From assembly GCA_030407085.1 (NCBI GenBank), contig CM059586.1, positions 16,076,001 to 16,140,000 on the forward strand: a DNA stretch of 64,000 bases, read 5' to 3'. This DNA comes from Trichopria drosophilae. Lineage: Eukaryota > Arthropoda > Insecta > Hymenoptera > Diapriidae. The notes under the pieces were generated by a model. It had not been told where the DNA came from. It was given only the letters and a program-made list of their open reading frames with translations, and made no database searches. How positions within the stretch are numbered: the stretch's first letter is position 1; each line of letters opens with the position of its first letter. This document shows, one piece after another, positions 47,081-58,350 of this stretch. A program made the translations under genes and the position numbers.

Positions 47081-48939
47081 CCCATTAACGTCAAGACGGA
47101 CACTTTTTTCACTTAAATTTCAATAAAAAATTTCATATGAAAATTCAAGTTGAAATAAATTGAAAGTACTATTTTCGTGGTCGCTCTTTTCAATGCTGTT
47201 GTCAAAATTGAGCTATTTTAATTAGAAAATTAAAAATGGCGATTTAAATGTCAAAATAACGCGAAAAATCGAGTCTTCTTTTTTATAAAACATTTTTTTC
47301 TCATCGAAAGAATATTTGTCGTCAGAAAATTTCTTCATTAAACGAGGACCCAATAGTTATAGTATTAAGATAAATTTTTAAAAAATTTAAAAACTAACAT
47401 GGTGATCACAAAATGGCGACTCCAAATTTCTAATTAAAACTTAACAATAGTTTTTCTTGAAAACTATAGACTTCAGACAAAATTTTCTAAGAATAAATAC
47501 GTTTTAAAGTCAAAAAATCCTCTCAAATTTTGTCAAAATTTATTGTTACAATTTTTTATTTTTCGAAAATTCGAAATTTTTAAAAAAGTCATCCAAAAAA
47601 TCTGAAAAAATTTCAGAGTACTCTTTGACCAATTTGAAGACATTTTTGTGCTAAGGAAGTTTTTTCTAAAATCCTCTTAAATTTTTCCAGAATGTATTGT
47701 TACAATTTTTTATTTATCTAAAATTCGTAAAATCGAAATTTTTACAAAAATCTGAAAAAAATTTGAGAGTATTCTCTGACCAATTCTGACATTTTTGTTC
47801 TAAGGAAATTTTTTCTAAAGTCTACATTTTTCAAGAAAAAAAATTATTAAAATTTTTGATTTCAAGACTAGTAATTTTTTTCTTGAAAATTGTAGACTTT
47901 AGAAAAAATTTCCTTAAAATAAAAATGTCAGAATTGGTCAGAGAATACTCTCAAATTTTTTTCAGAATTTATTGTTACAATTTTTTATTTTTCGAATATT
48001 CGAAAAATCAAAATTTTTAAAAAAGTCGTCCAAAAAATTTGAAAAAATTTGAGAGTATTCTTTGACCAATTCAATGATATTTTTGTTCTAAGAAAATTTT
48101 TTCTAAAATCCTCTCAAATTTTTCCAGAATGTATTGTTAAAATTTTTTATTTTTCGAAAAATCGAAATTTTTAAAAAAGTCGTCCAAAAAATCTGAAAAA
48201 ATTTGAGAGTATTCTGTTTTTCTATTTGAGAGTATTTGAGCGTATTTTTTGGACGACTTTTTTAAAAATTTCGATTTTTCGAATTTTAGAAAAATAAAAA
48301 ATTGTAACAATACATTCTGGAAAAATTTGAGAGAATTTTAGAAAAAATTTCCTTAGAACAAAAATGTCTTCGAATTGGTCAAAGAATACTCTCAAATTTT
48401 TTCAGATTTTTTGGACGACTTTTTTAAAAATTTCGAATTTTTGAAAAATAAAAAATTTTAACAATAAATTCTGAAAAAATTTGATAGGATTTTTTGACTC
48501 ATTCTAAAACATATTTATTCTTTGAAAATTTTTTCTGAAGTCTATAGTTTTCAAGAAAAACTATTGTTAAGTTTTAATTAGAAATTTGTCATTGGAGTCG
48601 CCATTTTGTAATCACCATGTTAGTTTTTAAATTTTTAAAAAATTTATCTTGATACTGTAACTATTGGGTCCACGTTTAATAAAGAAATTTTCTGACAACA
48701 AATATTCTTTCGATGAGAAAAAAATGTTTTATAAATAAGAAGACTCGATTTTTCGCGTTTGACATTTTGACATTTAAATCGCCATATTTAATTATCTAAT
48801 TAAGATAGCTCAATTTTGACAACAGCATTGAAAAGAGCGACCTCGAAAATAGTACTTTCAATTTATTTCAACTTGGATTTTCATATGAAATTCTTTATGA
48901 AATTGAAGCGAAAAAATTGTCCTACTTTACGTTAATGGG
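47081..48939. mobile_element. TTAA-flanked long foldback with internal tandem repeats, 1.86 kb
   Basis: TTAA lies on both sides (47077-47080, 48940-48943) and the ends are CCCATTAACGT / ACGTTAATGGG. The arms, about 390 bp each (47081-47470 and 48540-48939), match with few gaps: TTGAGCTATTTTAATT and TTTCTTGAAAACTATAGACTTC return inverted. The middle is built of repeated units containing TTTTTTATTTTTCGAAAA, AAAAAAGTCGTCCAAAAAAT and GAGAGTATTCT, in both orientations. Nearly the whole element can fold on itself. No coding frame. Confidence 0.85.
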
Positions 48940-48943
48940 TTAA

Positions 48944-49870
48944 ATTCTCACGAACCTAAAATGGCCCTTAATCTTTTGATTATTGAAACGATGCGAGGAC
49001 TCGTGTATGCTTACAACTACGGTGAAAAATACTTTGCTTTTTAAGGTTATCTTAACAACGATGGAATGTCTCGAATCGCTCTACGACTTTGGGAATGTGT
49101 TTCGATGCAGTCCTGAATTTATCCTTTCGGTGTGTGTAAAACTCTGTAAAAATCGAATGTAACCACGCTGATTGGTCAGGAACACACCTGTCTCTTGTAC
49201 TCGGTTATTGCATTTTACTTGGGAGAAAAAGGGGGAATATTCGGTAAGTCTTGATTCGCGTCCAGGATTGCCCGAAAGATTACCAGTCGAATTCGTTTCG
49301 CGCAAGAAAAATATATACGAGCACCGAATTTCGCGTATGGAGATCTTCCGAAAGAACGCTTAGCACCATAGTGTCCCACTCGCCGAAAAAAAATAATTTT
49401 CATCTCTTCGGGCAATCTGCCGCTTAGACGGATTTGTCAATGCCGACTGCTACAGTCGAAGCTATTTAGTTAAATGAGGTAATCCGTGATATTCAGTCGA
49501 AAAATCAGACGAAGAAGTGTAGTAAAACCTTTGCAAAAATACAAACACACCAGTCGCACTCGGAATAATTGAACTCTTGAGCGCTCTCGTAAAATATATC
49601 GACACTCGAAATCTTTAAGTTTACTTTAATACTACGCAACGGCGGAGCAACGTAGAAGGAAATCGTTGACGGTTAATTTTCGTTGGAAGAGAAATCAATT
49701 TACACTTTTATATTACAGAATATAGAAAAATAGCACTTCTGTTTGAAAGTTTCGAGGGAGAAAAAATGTTCGACTTCTGCGTTCCTCCGCTGTGCAGCTT
49801 ACCATATAAGTATTCGGGCCAAAAATGGCAGTGCCTTCCTCCGAGGGAAACGTTGACTTACTAATTTTTA
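48944..49870. other. Intergenic DNA between foldback and FOP gene
   Basis: Noticeably less AT-rich than its surroundings. Small open frames on both strands around 49081-49415 overlap each other and match nothing I recognise. It may contain 3' untranslated sequence of FOP or an unseen non-coding exon. Confidence 0.35.
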
Positions 49871-52800
49871 TTAGACTTGTTCCATCAAGTCTGCAGAGAG
49901 GCCAATGGTCAAGTTCGTTATCTTTTTGTCCATCGTAGCATCGTCAAGCTGTAACAAACATTCCTTGCATGTTCCATCAAAATTTTTATTAACCTAAAAA
50001 AAGTAAACTTACGCAAGAGGTGTTGCTTATCTCCTCTTCTATTTCTTCGCTGACTTCTTCGTTTTGTAAACTGTGTGCTTCGTCTTGGTTACTATGTAAC
50101 TTCGATGGATTTTCGTCCGGATCTGGTTCCTTTAACGGACTTTGCTCGTTTGTACTGCCGGATGGTGACGATGCAAAGTCTTCTTCGTAATGAGCCGTGT
50201 CGTGGGGTGCGATAGACATCAATTCCTTCAAGTCGCTAATGTTTTGAAGATGCGTCTTAGAACCGTTCAAAGGTGACAAATCCCTGAAAAGTGTATTTTT
50301 TGTCGACAACGGTGGTAACTCGCCCAAAAGTGTTTCGGTTTTGTGCACATCGACTCTTTCTTTCTTTCCATCCACGATAATTTCGTCAAAGTACGCTTTT
50401 CCTAAATTGTTGCTCGGTAAAGTTGGTTTTTTATTTTGTACATTATTGACTGTTTGTATTTCCATATTGTTACATGACTTTTGTTTTGAGGAATCCTCAT
50501 TTTGATTAACTCGCATTTCGCTGATGTTAGAATCATCGAACTTGATTAAAGTTTCCGACTTATTTGATAGATTTGTACAATCGTCCGTATTTTTTGATAC
50601 GATATTCTTACTCTTCGAACTGTCCGTTTGGCTCGAATCCTCCGAATCGCTGGCGACGTGTTCCGTCTTCTTTTTGTCGGTTATGGTAACGTTAATCGGT
50701 ATACGAGAACTGCACTCTGAAACACTTTCGATCTTCTCGGATACGTCATTGTCGTTTAAAACTGAGGTAGAATCTTTGCGCGGGAATTTCGGTGCGCTGA
50801 TATCAAAAGTAGCGTTCGCGTAATTAGATGTCTCAACGCTCTTGTCTAATCGACTATTGTTAGTATCATTCTGAAAATATTTCATAATTAGAAATTTTCT
50901 CGATAAAATCACTAATTATAGAATATATCACATACCTTATTTGTTGTCAAGGCACCGTTTATAGTACTCTTTAGAATTTCCCCGAGCAAAGGCTCTCTCG
51001 ACTTAATTCCCAATTCCTCGGACAATTTATTTCTACCTTTATAACTGTATTCTTTACCGAAATAAGTCTCTGGATCGTATACAGACAACGTATAATCTAA
51101 ACCAAAGTATTCTAGAAACTCTCGGACTAAAGAAAATAATAGTCGTCCTTCGGAACTTGCCAGGTACTGCTTCACCGTCTTATTTAAAAGTGGCTCCGGA
51201 TTCTAATACAATTTTTAATTTATTTTTTATGTAGGTTTTAACAAATATAGTATTTACAGTAGTCCCTCCAAATATTTGCCACTAGTTATAATAATAATAA
51301 TAATAATATTTATTCAGGTAAAAATGTACATCCTTTAGGGGATGCCCCTTACAGATTTATGCAAAAGTACTTGAGACATACTTGTCTGCGAACTAATAAT
51401 AGAATTAAAAATATAAAAAGAAATAAAAATTATATATATAAAAAATAAAAAAATAAAAAAAGTAGAAAATATACATAAATTAAAATTAACAAAACATAAC
51501 ATTATTGAATGACAACAAAAATATAATATTAAGGTAGCTAGACCCCAAGATATCATATGTTAGCGAAAATAATTTAATAACACTTCCAGGAATTGAAGTT
51601 TTATTATACATGATATTGTTACAGAGTTCAAGCATTATTATTCTTGAAAAAAAATTGAAACTTGCAAAAATAATTTGTTAACCAACTTTTCTTAGCGACT
51701 CAAATTTTCTTCTTATTTTCATTCAAAACTTTTCAAAATTGAATGGATTTCAATGAATGATGGCTTATTTTTTCGAGAAAAAGATTCTCTACAACTTCAC
51801 CGAATAAATTTTTCAATTTTTTTGCCTGATCACTAAAATTATTCAGAAAAGTTAAAAAATAATATATATTTTTTTCTAATAATTCGAGATATTTCACCCT
51901 AGTTTTAGAAATTCAAGAAATTCATTCGGTGAAGTTGTAGAGAATCTTTTTCTTGAAAAAATAAGCCGTCATTCATTGAAATCCATTCATTTTTAGAAAA
52001 GTGTTGAATGAAAATAAGAAGAAAATTTGAGTCGCTAAGAAAAGTTGGTTATCAAATTATTTTTGCAAGTTTCAATTTTTTTTCCAGAAAAATAACGCTC
52101 GAACTCTATCACAATATCATGCATAATAAAAATTTTATTCCTGGAAGTGTTATTTATTTATTTATTTATTTATTTAAAATCATCAACGGCCCATAAGGCC
52201 TTTTACAAAAATTAATAAAAATATTTTTTTTTTTACATTGGTAGAGGCGCAAAACAAAATTCATAAAACTACTGGTAACAAATTAATATAAACAATACAT
52301 AATAAATAATAAACAATACAAAATAAATAATAAACAATACATAGTAAATAATAAACAATTATGATTCGATAAAAACAATAGACCATAAGACCACTATAGA
52401 ACCTCCGGTTATTAAAATATTTTCTCTAACATATTATATCCTGGGGTCTAACTACCTTAAATAAAACTAAAATAGAAATATAACACGATTTCTGGTACAG
52501 AATATCAATCTCGACTTCGAGCTTTGTAAAACAAATGTGATACTTAATCTTATCTATAATCTGCTAGAACCAGGATTTTATTCAGGTCCTCCGATTTTAC
52601 ATCTATTAGCCATTTCTTAATTATGTTCATAGAGTTTGGTTTTTTATGAAAATTTTCTTGTATAACTTGAGGTAATACGTTTATGCACTTGGCACCAATA
52701 TACCTAAAAATCCTTTGAGTTCCCTCCCAATATTTACCTTCCCCACCACTTCTTACTAGGCAAATATTGGGAGGTTTAGAGAAGGACAGACAAGATGGAC

Positions 52801-55800
52801 CAGGCAAATATTGGAAGGGGGGCACTGTAATGGTTTATATTTGATTTTTTATTTAAGAACAAAAATTACCATCACAGATTCCTGTTCTTCCAAAGCAAGA
52901 AACACACTGGCTCGAAGTTCTGCCTGAAAACAATATGTAAATCCCAAAATTGGTATCGAATTGCATATAATACAAATATTACTTCGTACATTGATTCGTT
53001 TTTTATTCTTTTTATATTATTACCCAGTAAACGAAAACGAATAGAAAGTTAAAAATACGAATTGAAATGAATTAAAAAGTGGATTCAATTAATCATTTTC
53101 ATGCGTTTTAATTCATTTTAATTCACTGGAATTCATTTCTATTCGTATTTTTAACTTTCTATTCGTTTTCGTTTATTGGGTAACTTTAATGAGAATATTT
53201 AATGCAGCTAAAATTCTATTTAATATTATGAGAAATATGAAATCGTTTATACACTGAAAAAAGTGTAAAAAGTACACTGGGCAAAAAAATTACCCACTTT
53301 TAACATAGTAAATTTACAATGAGAAATATCGTAACTTTGTAACTTTCGAAACGTTACTTTTCATATAATTTTGTATATTTTTCCTCGATTTGTAAAATTA
53401 CAGTCAAATGTGGGGTAAAAATTACCTATGAACGTTTAAGAGTACACAATTTGGTATATTTCCAATACTCAATGTTGTAAATTTACAACGCAGTCTTGAA
53501 ATTTAACCTTAATTCGGAAGAAATCCTACGTTCAACGTAGTATTATTAAACAAATTTTATATCCGAATTTTACCAGTGCAGTTTACAATGGTAAATTTTA
53601 TGTTGATTTTTTGCAGTGTATATTTTTTATCGAGATATATGCACAAAGTAAGGAAGTTACGAGTTTATTTATACAGCGGTCAATCTCGCACCAGCTTCAT
53701 ACTATTCGATTCATTGAAGAATCCGCTAATCGCACAAATTATGGGTTTCATTCTACGGTACCAAGGCTAAAGCTGGCGGAATTTATTACCGCAATTGATT
53801 ACTTCGGAGAGAATGACAAATTTTAAATCCTATGCACTCAAGCTCACTAAAACTTTTTGTTTATTGATTTAGATATTCGTTATTACACTTTAAGTTTATA
53901 TTATTATTTTTAGTTTATATCATTTACTGTTACTCAAAGTGTATAGCGCCTCATTATGTTTTTGTTATATTTTGTTTATAGGCACTTCTAGTGCCGTTGA
54001 TTCTATTAAATAAAATAAAAATAACCAATAAAAAATCGATTAATGACGAATAATCCCTTTTTTAGTAATTTCATATACTAATTGAATTAAAATGACACAA
54101 ATTATTTGAATTGGTTACATTTCTTATTTTGTAAACAAAATACAAATTTCACCATTAAGAAACGGTATAATCAAAATCAAAACGATTGTTCTATTTTGTT
54201 ACATGATAGAATTGCGTAAAAATCTTTTATATTCTAGTTAATGACCCTACTCGTCATCCTGCAGCGTTTCTAATTTATTTATTGTAGTAGACAGCCTAGA
54301 AGGGTTTTATATAAAAGGAATTAACAATCTGACGCTTAATAATAACGAAACAAGAATAAACATAATATTTGATATCTGAGTTTAAATAAAGAAAGAAAAA
54401 GAAACTTAAAATTTGTAAATATAATTTCGCAGTTTTAAACGATCTCATTTGTTGTATTTATATTTTATACTAAAAGAAAAAAGAATATTAAAGTAACGCT
54501 GACTAAAATGACATTTCGATTTTAATAACAAAACTTTAGAAAGACAGATAATTGTAAAAAATCAATGATTTAATATTTTCATATTATAATTTCCAAAAAT
54601 TTATGTCAGACCAGACAATAGTTAACCTCTACATATTTTTATACAATATTTTTCTGTCTACATATATTACGTTATTATATTATATTCTTTTACCAATTGC
54701 TATATTAGTAAGTATTTCCTCACAGACAAACCTAGAAGAACTTACGAGAGTTCTAAACATCTTTCGTTACCATCTTTCAACTATACCTAGTGTATAAGAA
54801 TTTGTAGATGTTTAATCAAGAAATAAATGAAAAATAGCAAAAATATAATAGGTTTATTTATTTATTTTTGTATTTATTTATTTATTCATTTATTTATCTT
54901 TTTATTTTTCGCTCATCTACGTGTTTACTTGTCTTCTATCATTATTATATCCTGTTTAGCGGTTTTAATCGTTCATATCCTAAGTAATTTCATGTATTAT
55001 TGTCTTGCTTTTTAAAAATGTATACTGTTAGTTTTAGTAAGTACTGTGTTCAGCTTATGTTATATAATCTGTACAGTAGGACCTCTCTTATTCTAATTAG
55101 TAAAGTTTTTCAAGATGGCACCGACCTCTCTTATTCTAATTTTCCCCTTACCCCCACTTACTTTGCTTCCGAGCTTGTGATTCGCGGACAATATTTTTTG
55201 TTGACTTTTCGTGTGATAGTGGGAGAAGACTTGTGGGGGAACGATTAGAATAAGAGAGGCTGCACAATTAGAATAAGAGAAGCCCTACTGTACTTTTTTT
55301 GTTATTAATTTTAATTTATCTTTACTCTTAAAATTAAATACTGATTTTTAATTTATTTATGTGTTGGTCAGTCTGCAAAACAGCGTTAGCTATGGCTCGT
55401 AGGAGGCCTATTTTGTACCCTCGTTCAAAATGTCACTACGCCGTAGCAATGGTATAATAAAATAATACTTTAAATATGTAAAATTTACAACTAATAATGA
55501 AAAATATTTGTATAATTGACGAAAATAAATGATATAAATTTACCAGTTGAAAAAAGACTAAAAATTAATAAATCGAATTGGGTTTTTAAGCATCGTTTAA
55601 ATATCAGAGCCAAATCGCTAATAAGTAATTTACTCAAATGTTAACGAAATTACAATGCAGTAAATTAACTACGCATTTGTAATCTTCGATTACTCGATAT
55701 TCACGAAAATAAATGATATAAATTCACTAGTAGAAAAAAATGACTAAAAATTAATAAATCGAACTGGGTTTTTAAGCATCGTTTAAACATCAGGGCCTAA

Positions 55801-56138
55801 TCGCTAATAAGTAAATTACTCAAATGTTAACGAAACTACAATACAGTAAATTAACTACACATTTGTAATCTTCGATTACTGGATATATTTAATGCTTAAA
55901 GAATCGACATGAAAAATTAGGAAGTGGAACATGATAAATGTTTTATTTTAAGGAATACAAATACGATATAAAATGAATTTTTGCAGTGCAGAAGGTGGCA
56001 CGACATAACCTAAAAAAAGTTATGAAATCTGTGAAAATGAGTAATGTAGAGGTTGAAACCTACCCGGACTTTAGCGAGAACGCCGTTAGTCTCGAGGGTC
56101 TGCACTACGAGGTCCCGCAATTCCGTATCCTCCTCCAT
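49871..56138 (-). CDS. Cep43: Centrosomal protein FOP (FGFR1OP/CEP43)
   Basis: Five exons in transcript order: 56138-56064, 52923-52870, 51202-50936, 50870-50013, 49948-49871, all phase 0 with canonical sites, giving 443 residues. It opens MEEDTELRDLVVQTLETNGVLAKVR, then AELRASVFLALEEQESV, which are the start of vertebrate FOP. Exon 3 carries the LisH dimerisation motif (GRLLFSLVREFLEYFGLDYTLSVYDPE). Exon 4 is a long acidic and Ser-rich low-complexity region with no fold that I can see. Exon 5 ends in DLMEQV then TAA. FOP binds CEP350 at centrioles and ciliary basal bodies and helps anchor microtubules. Introns 1 and 2 are swollen by LINE tails and foldbacks. An AATAAA overlaps the stop codon region (49867-49872), probably too close to be the real poly(A) signal. 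Confidence 0.93.
51292..51575 (+). mobile_element. LINE-like 3' fragment beside an (AAT)n run
   Basis: An (AAT)n run at 51286-51309 is followed by GTACATCCTTTAGGGGATGCCCC. On the minus strand this reads as the A/T-rich end of a non-LTR element with an AATAAATATTATT tail. The last part (51533-51575, AAGGTAGCTAGACCCC...) is an inverted copy of 52412-52460. It lies in FOP intron 2. Confidence 0.4.
51576..52154. mobile_element. Foldback in FOP intron 2
   Basis: Arms of about 240 bp: AATAACACTTCCAGGAATTG at the left returns as CCTGGAAGTGTTATT at the right, and CTACAACTTCACCGAAT / ATTCGGTGAAGTTGTAG near the centre. Boundaries are AT-rich, so the target duplication is unclear. Non-coding. Confidence 0.75.
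52148..52549 (-). mobile_element. 3' untranslated tail of a non-LTR retrotransposon
   Basis: On the minus strand this follows directly from the frame at 52550-52825. It contains three tandem copies of a roughly 20-base ATTGTTTATTATTTA unit, then TTTTGTAAAAGGCCTTATGG, and ends in an (AATA)n tail at 52140-52175, the usual LINE ending. Confidence 0.55.
52550..52825 (-). pseudogene. C-terminal remnant of a LINE reverse transcriptase ORF
   Basis: The frame contains FRYIGAKCINVLPQVIQE, then FHKKPNSMNIIKKWLID. This is the pattern (y.GaklwN.LP..I, then F.k.lk.wL) that closes ORF2 of Jockey/CR1-type non-LTR elements. Nothing upstream belongs to the polymerase, so it is a 5'-truncated copy followed by its 3' tail, in FOP intron 2 on the same strand as the gene. 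Confidence 0.55.
53020..53183. mobile_element. Near-palindromic MITE, TTACCCAGTAAACG ends
   Basis: TTACCCAGTAAACGAAAACG at the left is mirrored by CGTTTTCGTTTATTGGGTAA at the right. Inner parts AATAGAAAGTTAAAAATACG and CGTATTTTTAACTTTCTATT continue the match almost to the centre. 164 bp, in FOP intron 1. Confidence 0.8.
53940..54030 (+). repeat. LINE-like 3' end
   Basis: GGCACTTCTAGTGCCGTTGA followed by TTCTATTAAATAAAATAAAA, with a small GGCACTTCTAGTGCC hairpin just before the A-rich tail, has the look of a non-LTR retrotransposon 3' end. No coding part identified. Confidence 0.35.
54855..54905. repeat. (TTTA)n microsatellite
   Basis: Imperfect run of TTTA/TATT units in FOP intron 1. Confidence 0.7.
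55074..55290. mobile_element. TA-flanked MITE, GGACCTCTCTTATTCTAATT family
   Basis: CAGTAGGACCTCTCTTATTC at the left is mirrored by GAATAAGAGAAGCCCTACTG at the right, with TA at 55072-55073 and 55291-55292. Next to each end the CCTCTCTTATTCTAATT word appears a second time, so the ends are duplicated. Close relative of 45151-45301. Confidence 0.85.
55519..55886. repeat. Two-copy tandem duplication, 184-bp period
   Basis: GACGAAAATAAATGATATAA at 55519 returns as CACGAAAATAAATGATATAA at 55703, and the rest of the unit follows with few changes (GGGTTTTTAAGCATCGTTTA, ATGTTAACGAAA). It lies in FOP intron 1, ending just before exon 1. Confidence 0.8.
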
Positions 56139-56600
56139 GGAAATATTTCCGTCTATCATCGTCGCAGGAAAAAAAAAAACTTGGTTTTGAAAATTCTTTA
56201 AAAGACGTAAATATTTACACGTTTCATCGTGTGTCTTTTTTCATTTTTTCTCGCCTCCCTGCATACGATACTCCAGGACGGGATCGCTCGTCCGCACTCC
56301 TCTACGTCGCCGTTTTTCACTCACGTCACCCTGTCTCTTCACCCCCCCGGGATAATCGGCGAGCCTTTCACCCTCTTCCCGTGGTCGCATGCAAATGTGT
56401 TGCGTATTTTTACGCACACATTCTTATTTTTGCAAGTTTAAACTCTATTCGTGTGTCGTTTACCGTCTAATGAAGTTTTGCCGGATGCCAGTAGATGTAC
56501 TGGCCGGTAGCGCCGGAACGCTAGCTAAGTCAGTACCAGTAGCACGCCCTAATCGCATTTGTCCGGCACGATTTTCCAATAAATTTGAAAAATTGAAAAG
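56139..56600 (-). promoter_or_regulatory. Presumed FOP promoter region
   Basis: The GC-richer stretch 56260-56540 directly upstream of the FOP start codon stands out from AT-rich DNA, as housekeeping-type promoters often do. It contains a CATGCAAAT word near 56388. Small plus-strand frames here match nothing. No transcription start can be fixed. Confidence 0.4.
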
Positions 56601-56740
56601 TTGGAAATATGCGACAGGTTATATTTCTAGGAAATATACTGAAAAAGAAAACACTCAACAATCAAATTATTTTCAACGCTTTATGTAATCAAATTTATAG
56701 TTGTTTTCATTTTTCATCCATTTCTGTATATGTTTTTTGC

Positions 56741-57060
56741 AATAAGTATACGAAAAATCTGTGTACGATTTAGTAAATCTGTTTCTTTCGAATGTGAATA
56801 CGCTCAAATACGATCGTGAATACGTTTTTATACGCGATGTAGACGGACATAACCTATAAAAAATTCCTAATTAGCGCAGATTTTGAAAAAAGATTACTTT
56901 ATGAATTTTTGGATGTCCTCATGCTTATACTTATAGTACCCAACAAACCAAAAAGTATACGAAAAATCTGTGTACGATTTAGTACGAAATAAGTCTGTTT
57001 CTTTCCCGCTCTTTCAGTTACGAATGCGAGTGTATGCGATATTATTACGCGATACATAAA
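56741..57060. repeat. Direct repeat, 209 bases apart
   Basis: AGTATACGAAAAATCTGTGTACGATTTAGTA begins at 56745 and again at 56954 (identical over about 30 bases), followed in both by TCTGTTTCTTTC. Both copies also have a nearby TACGCGAT(G/A)(T/C)A word. Confidence 0.7.
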
Positions 57061-57246
57061 CGCACATAACCTCAAAGAAACGATTTACTTTGGATTATCG
57101 AATGATTTGAACTCAAAACTCTAAAACAGAACATTTCTTCAAGAATTATGAAATACGGAAAATTATATAATTAATTCTTAATTGATTAAGTGACAGAATT
57201 TAAAGCTATTCTAAGCCGCGACAAATCAATTTTTGTAATGCGTTAA

Positions 57247-58350
57247 CCCTTTAACTCCCAATTGTGCATGTACAATTTGCACATGGATTTCAGCATCGTT
57301 TTATGTATAAAATAAAAATTTTTTAAAAACGGAAACATCTATATCCGACTAGTTTTGAGGTCGCTCTTTCGATTGGCGCTACTAAAATTTTCGAAAAATG
57401 GCGTTGAACACATTTTTTTACAAAAATACTGAAAAAAACGTGATTTTTTAGCTACAATTTTTTTGTTAATGCATTTTTAACTATGATACCGGTTTCAGAT
57501 CACCTTCTAGTCAGAAACGTATTCCCGATTGTTTTACTTCAAAATGATACATTCGCATATTTTGATTTATTCTATTTTTCGTTTCAAAATGGCGTCTGAA
57601 CGTTGACAATTTTTAAAATTGAAGAAAACGCTATTATTTCAGATCTGCTGGGTGTTCTTTGTAGTAAAATCGTACAAATAAGTTATTACGAGTTTGGTAT
57701 GACCAATTTTGATTTACGGAAGCAGCTATATCCTACAAAATCCATTGGTTTTTGAGACAAAAATTATGAGATGATAAGGCGGTGAGAATAGGGTAACTTT
57801 GACTGTTATGTTCAAAGGCAAAGGACGGGCTGAAAAAAAAATTAGAACGAATAATGTCGGCAAGACTCATCCTCTCATAATTTTTTTCACAAAAATCATT
57901 TATATAATCAAAAAAATGTTAGGAATAATGTTGTCTTAAATAGTATTTTTTCTATTCCAGAAATGTTAAATTTTACATAACGCGTCCGTCATATTGGATC
58001 CGCGATTTTTAATTTCGGTAAACTGACTCAAGATTCGAGTTTAGCGATTACTGAAACCTATGAGATTGTTAATTAGCAAATTTCATACCAATTTTGGTTG
58101 TAACTCGAAATACACGTATACTGAGCACGTGTGCAGTCGTCATCTTGAAATTGGATTTTATGGGATATTACTGCTTCCGTTAATCAAAATAGGTCAGAAA
58201 AAACTCGTATTAACTTATTTGTACGATTTTACTACAAATAGCAGATCTGAAATAATAGCTTTGTCTTCAATTTCAAAAATTTTCAACGTTCAGACGCCAT
58301 TTTGAAACGGAAAACAAAATAAATCGTATATGTGAATGTATAATTTTGAA
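57247..58350. mobile_element. Foldback with TTAA-CCCTTTAACTCCC left end
   Basis: TTAA at 57243-57246 precedes CCCTTTAACTCCCAATTG. Arms at about 57525-57690 and 58165-58345 are inverted: CAGATCTG..., TTTTACTACAAA / TTTGTAGTAAAA, CGTTTCAAAATGGCGTCTGAACG / CGTTCAGACGCCATTTTGAAACG. The right outer end matching the left terminus is missing, so the copy seems truncated. GGATCCGCGATTTT-type motif at 57985. Confidence 0.6.

Noticed and set aside
47490..48480. Regularly spaced repeats that could suggest a CRISPR-like array
   Set aside because: Units are long, AT-rich, in both orientations and inside a eukaryotic foldback; there are no unique spacers of constant size.
50524..50823. 99-codon plus-strand frame
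   Set aside because: Antisense shadow of FOP exon 4.
56470..56688. Plus-strand frame starting MKFCRMPVDV upstream of FOP
   Set aside because: Lies in the GC-richer promoter region, no recognisable protein family; possible divergent transcript but unsupported.
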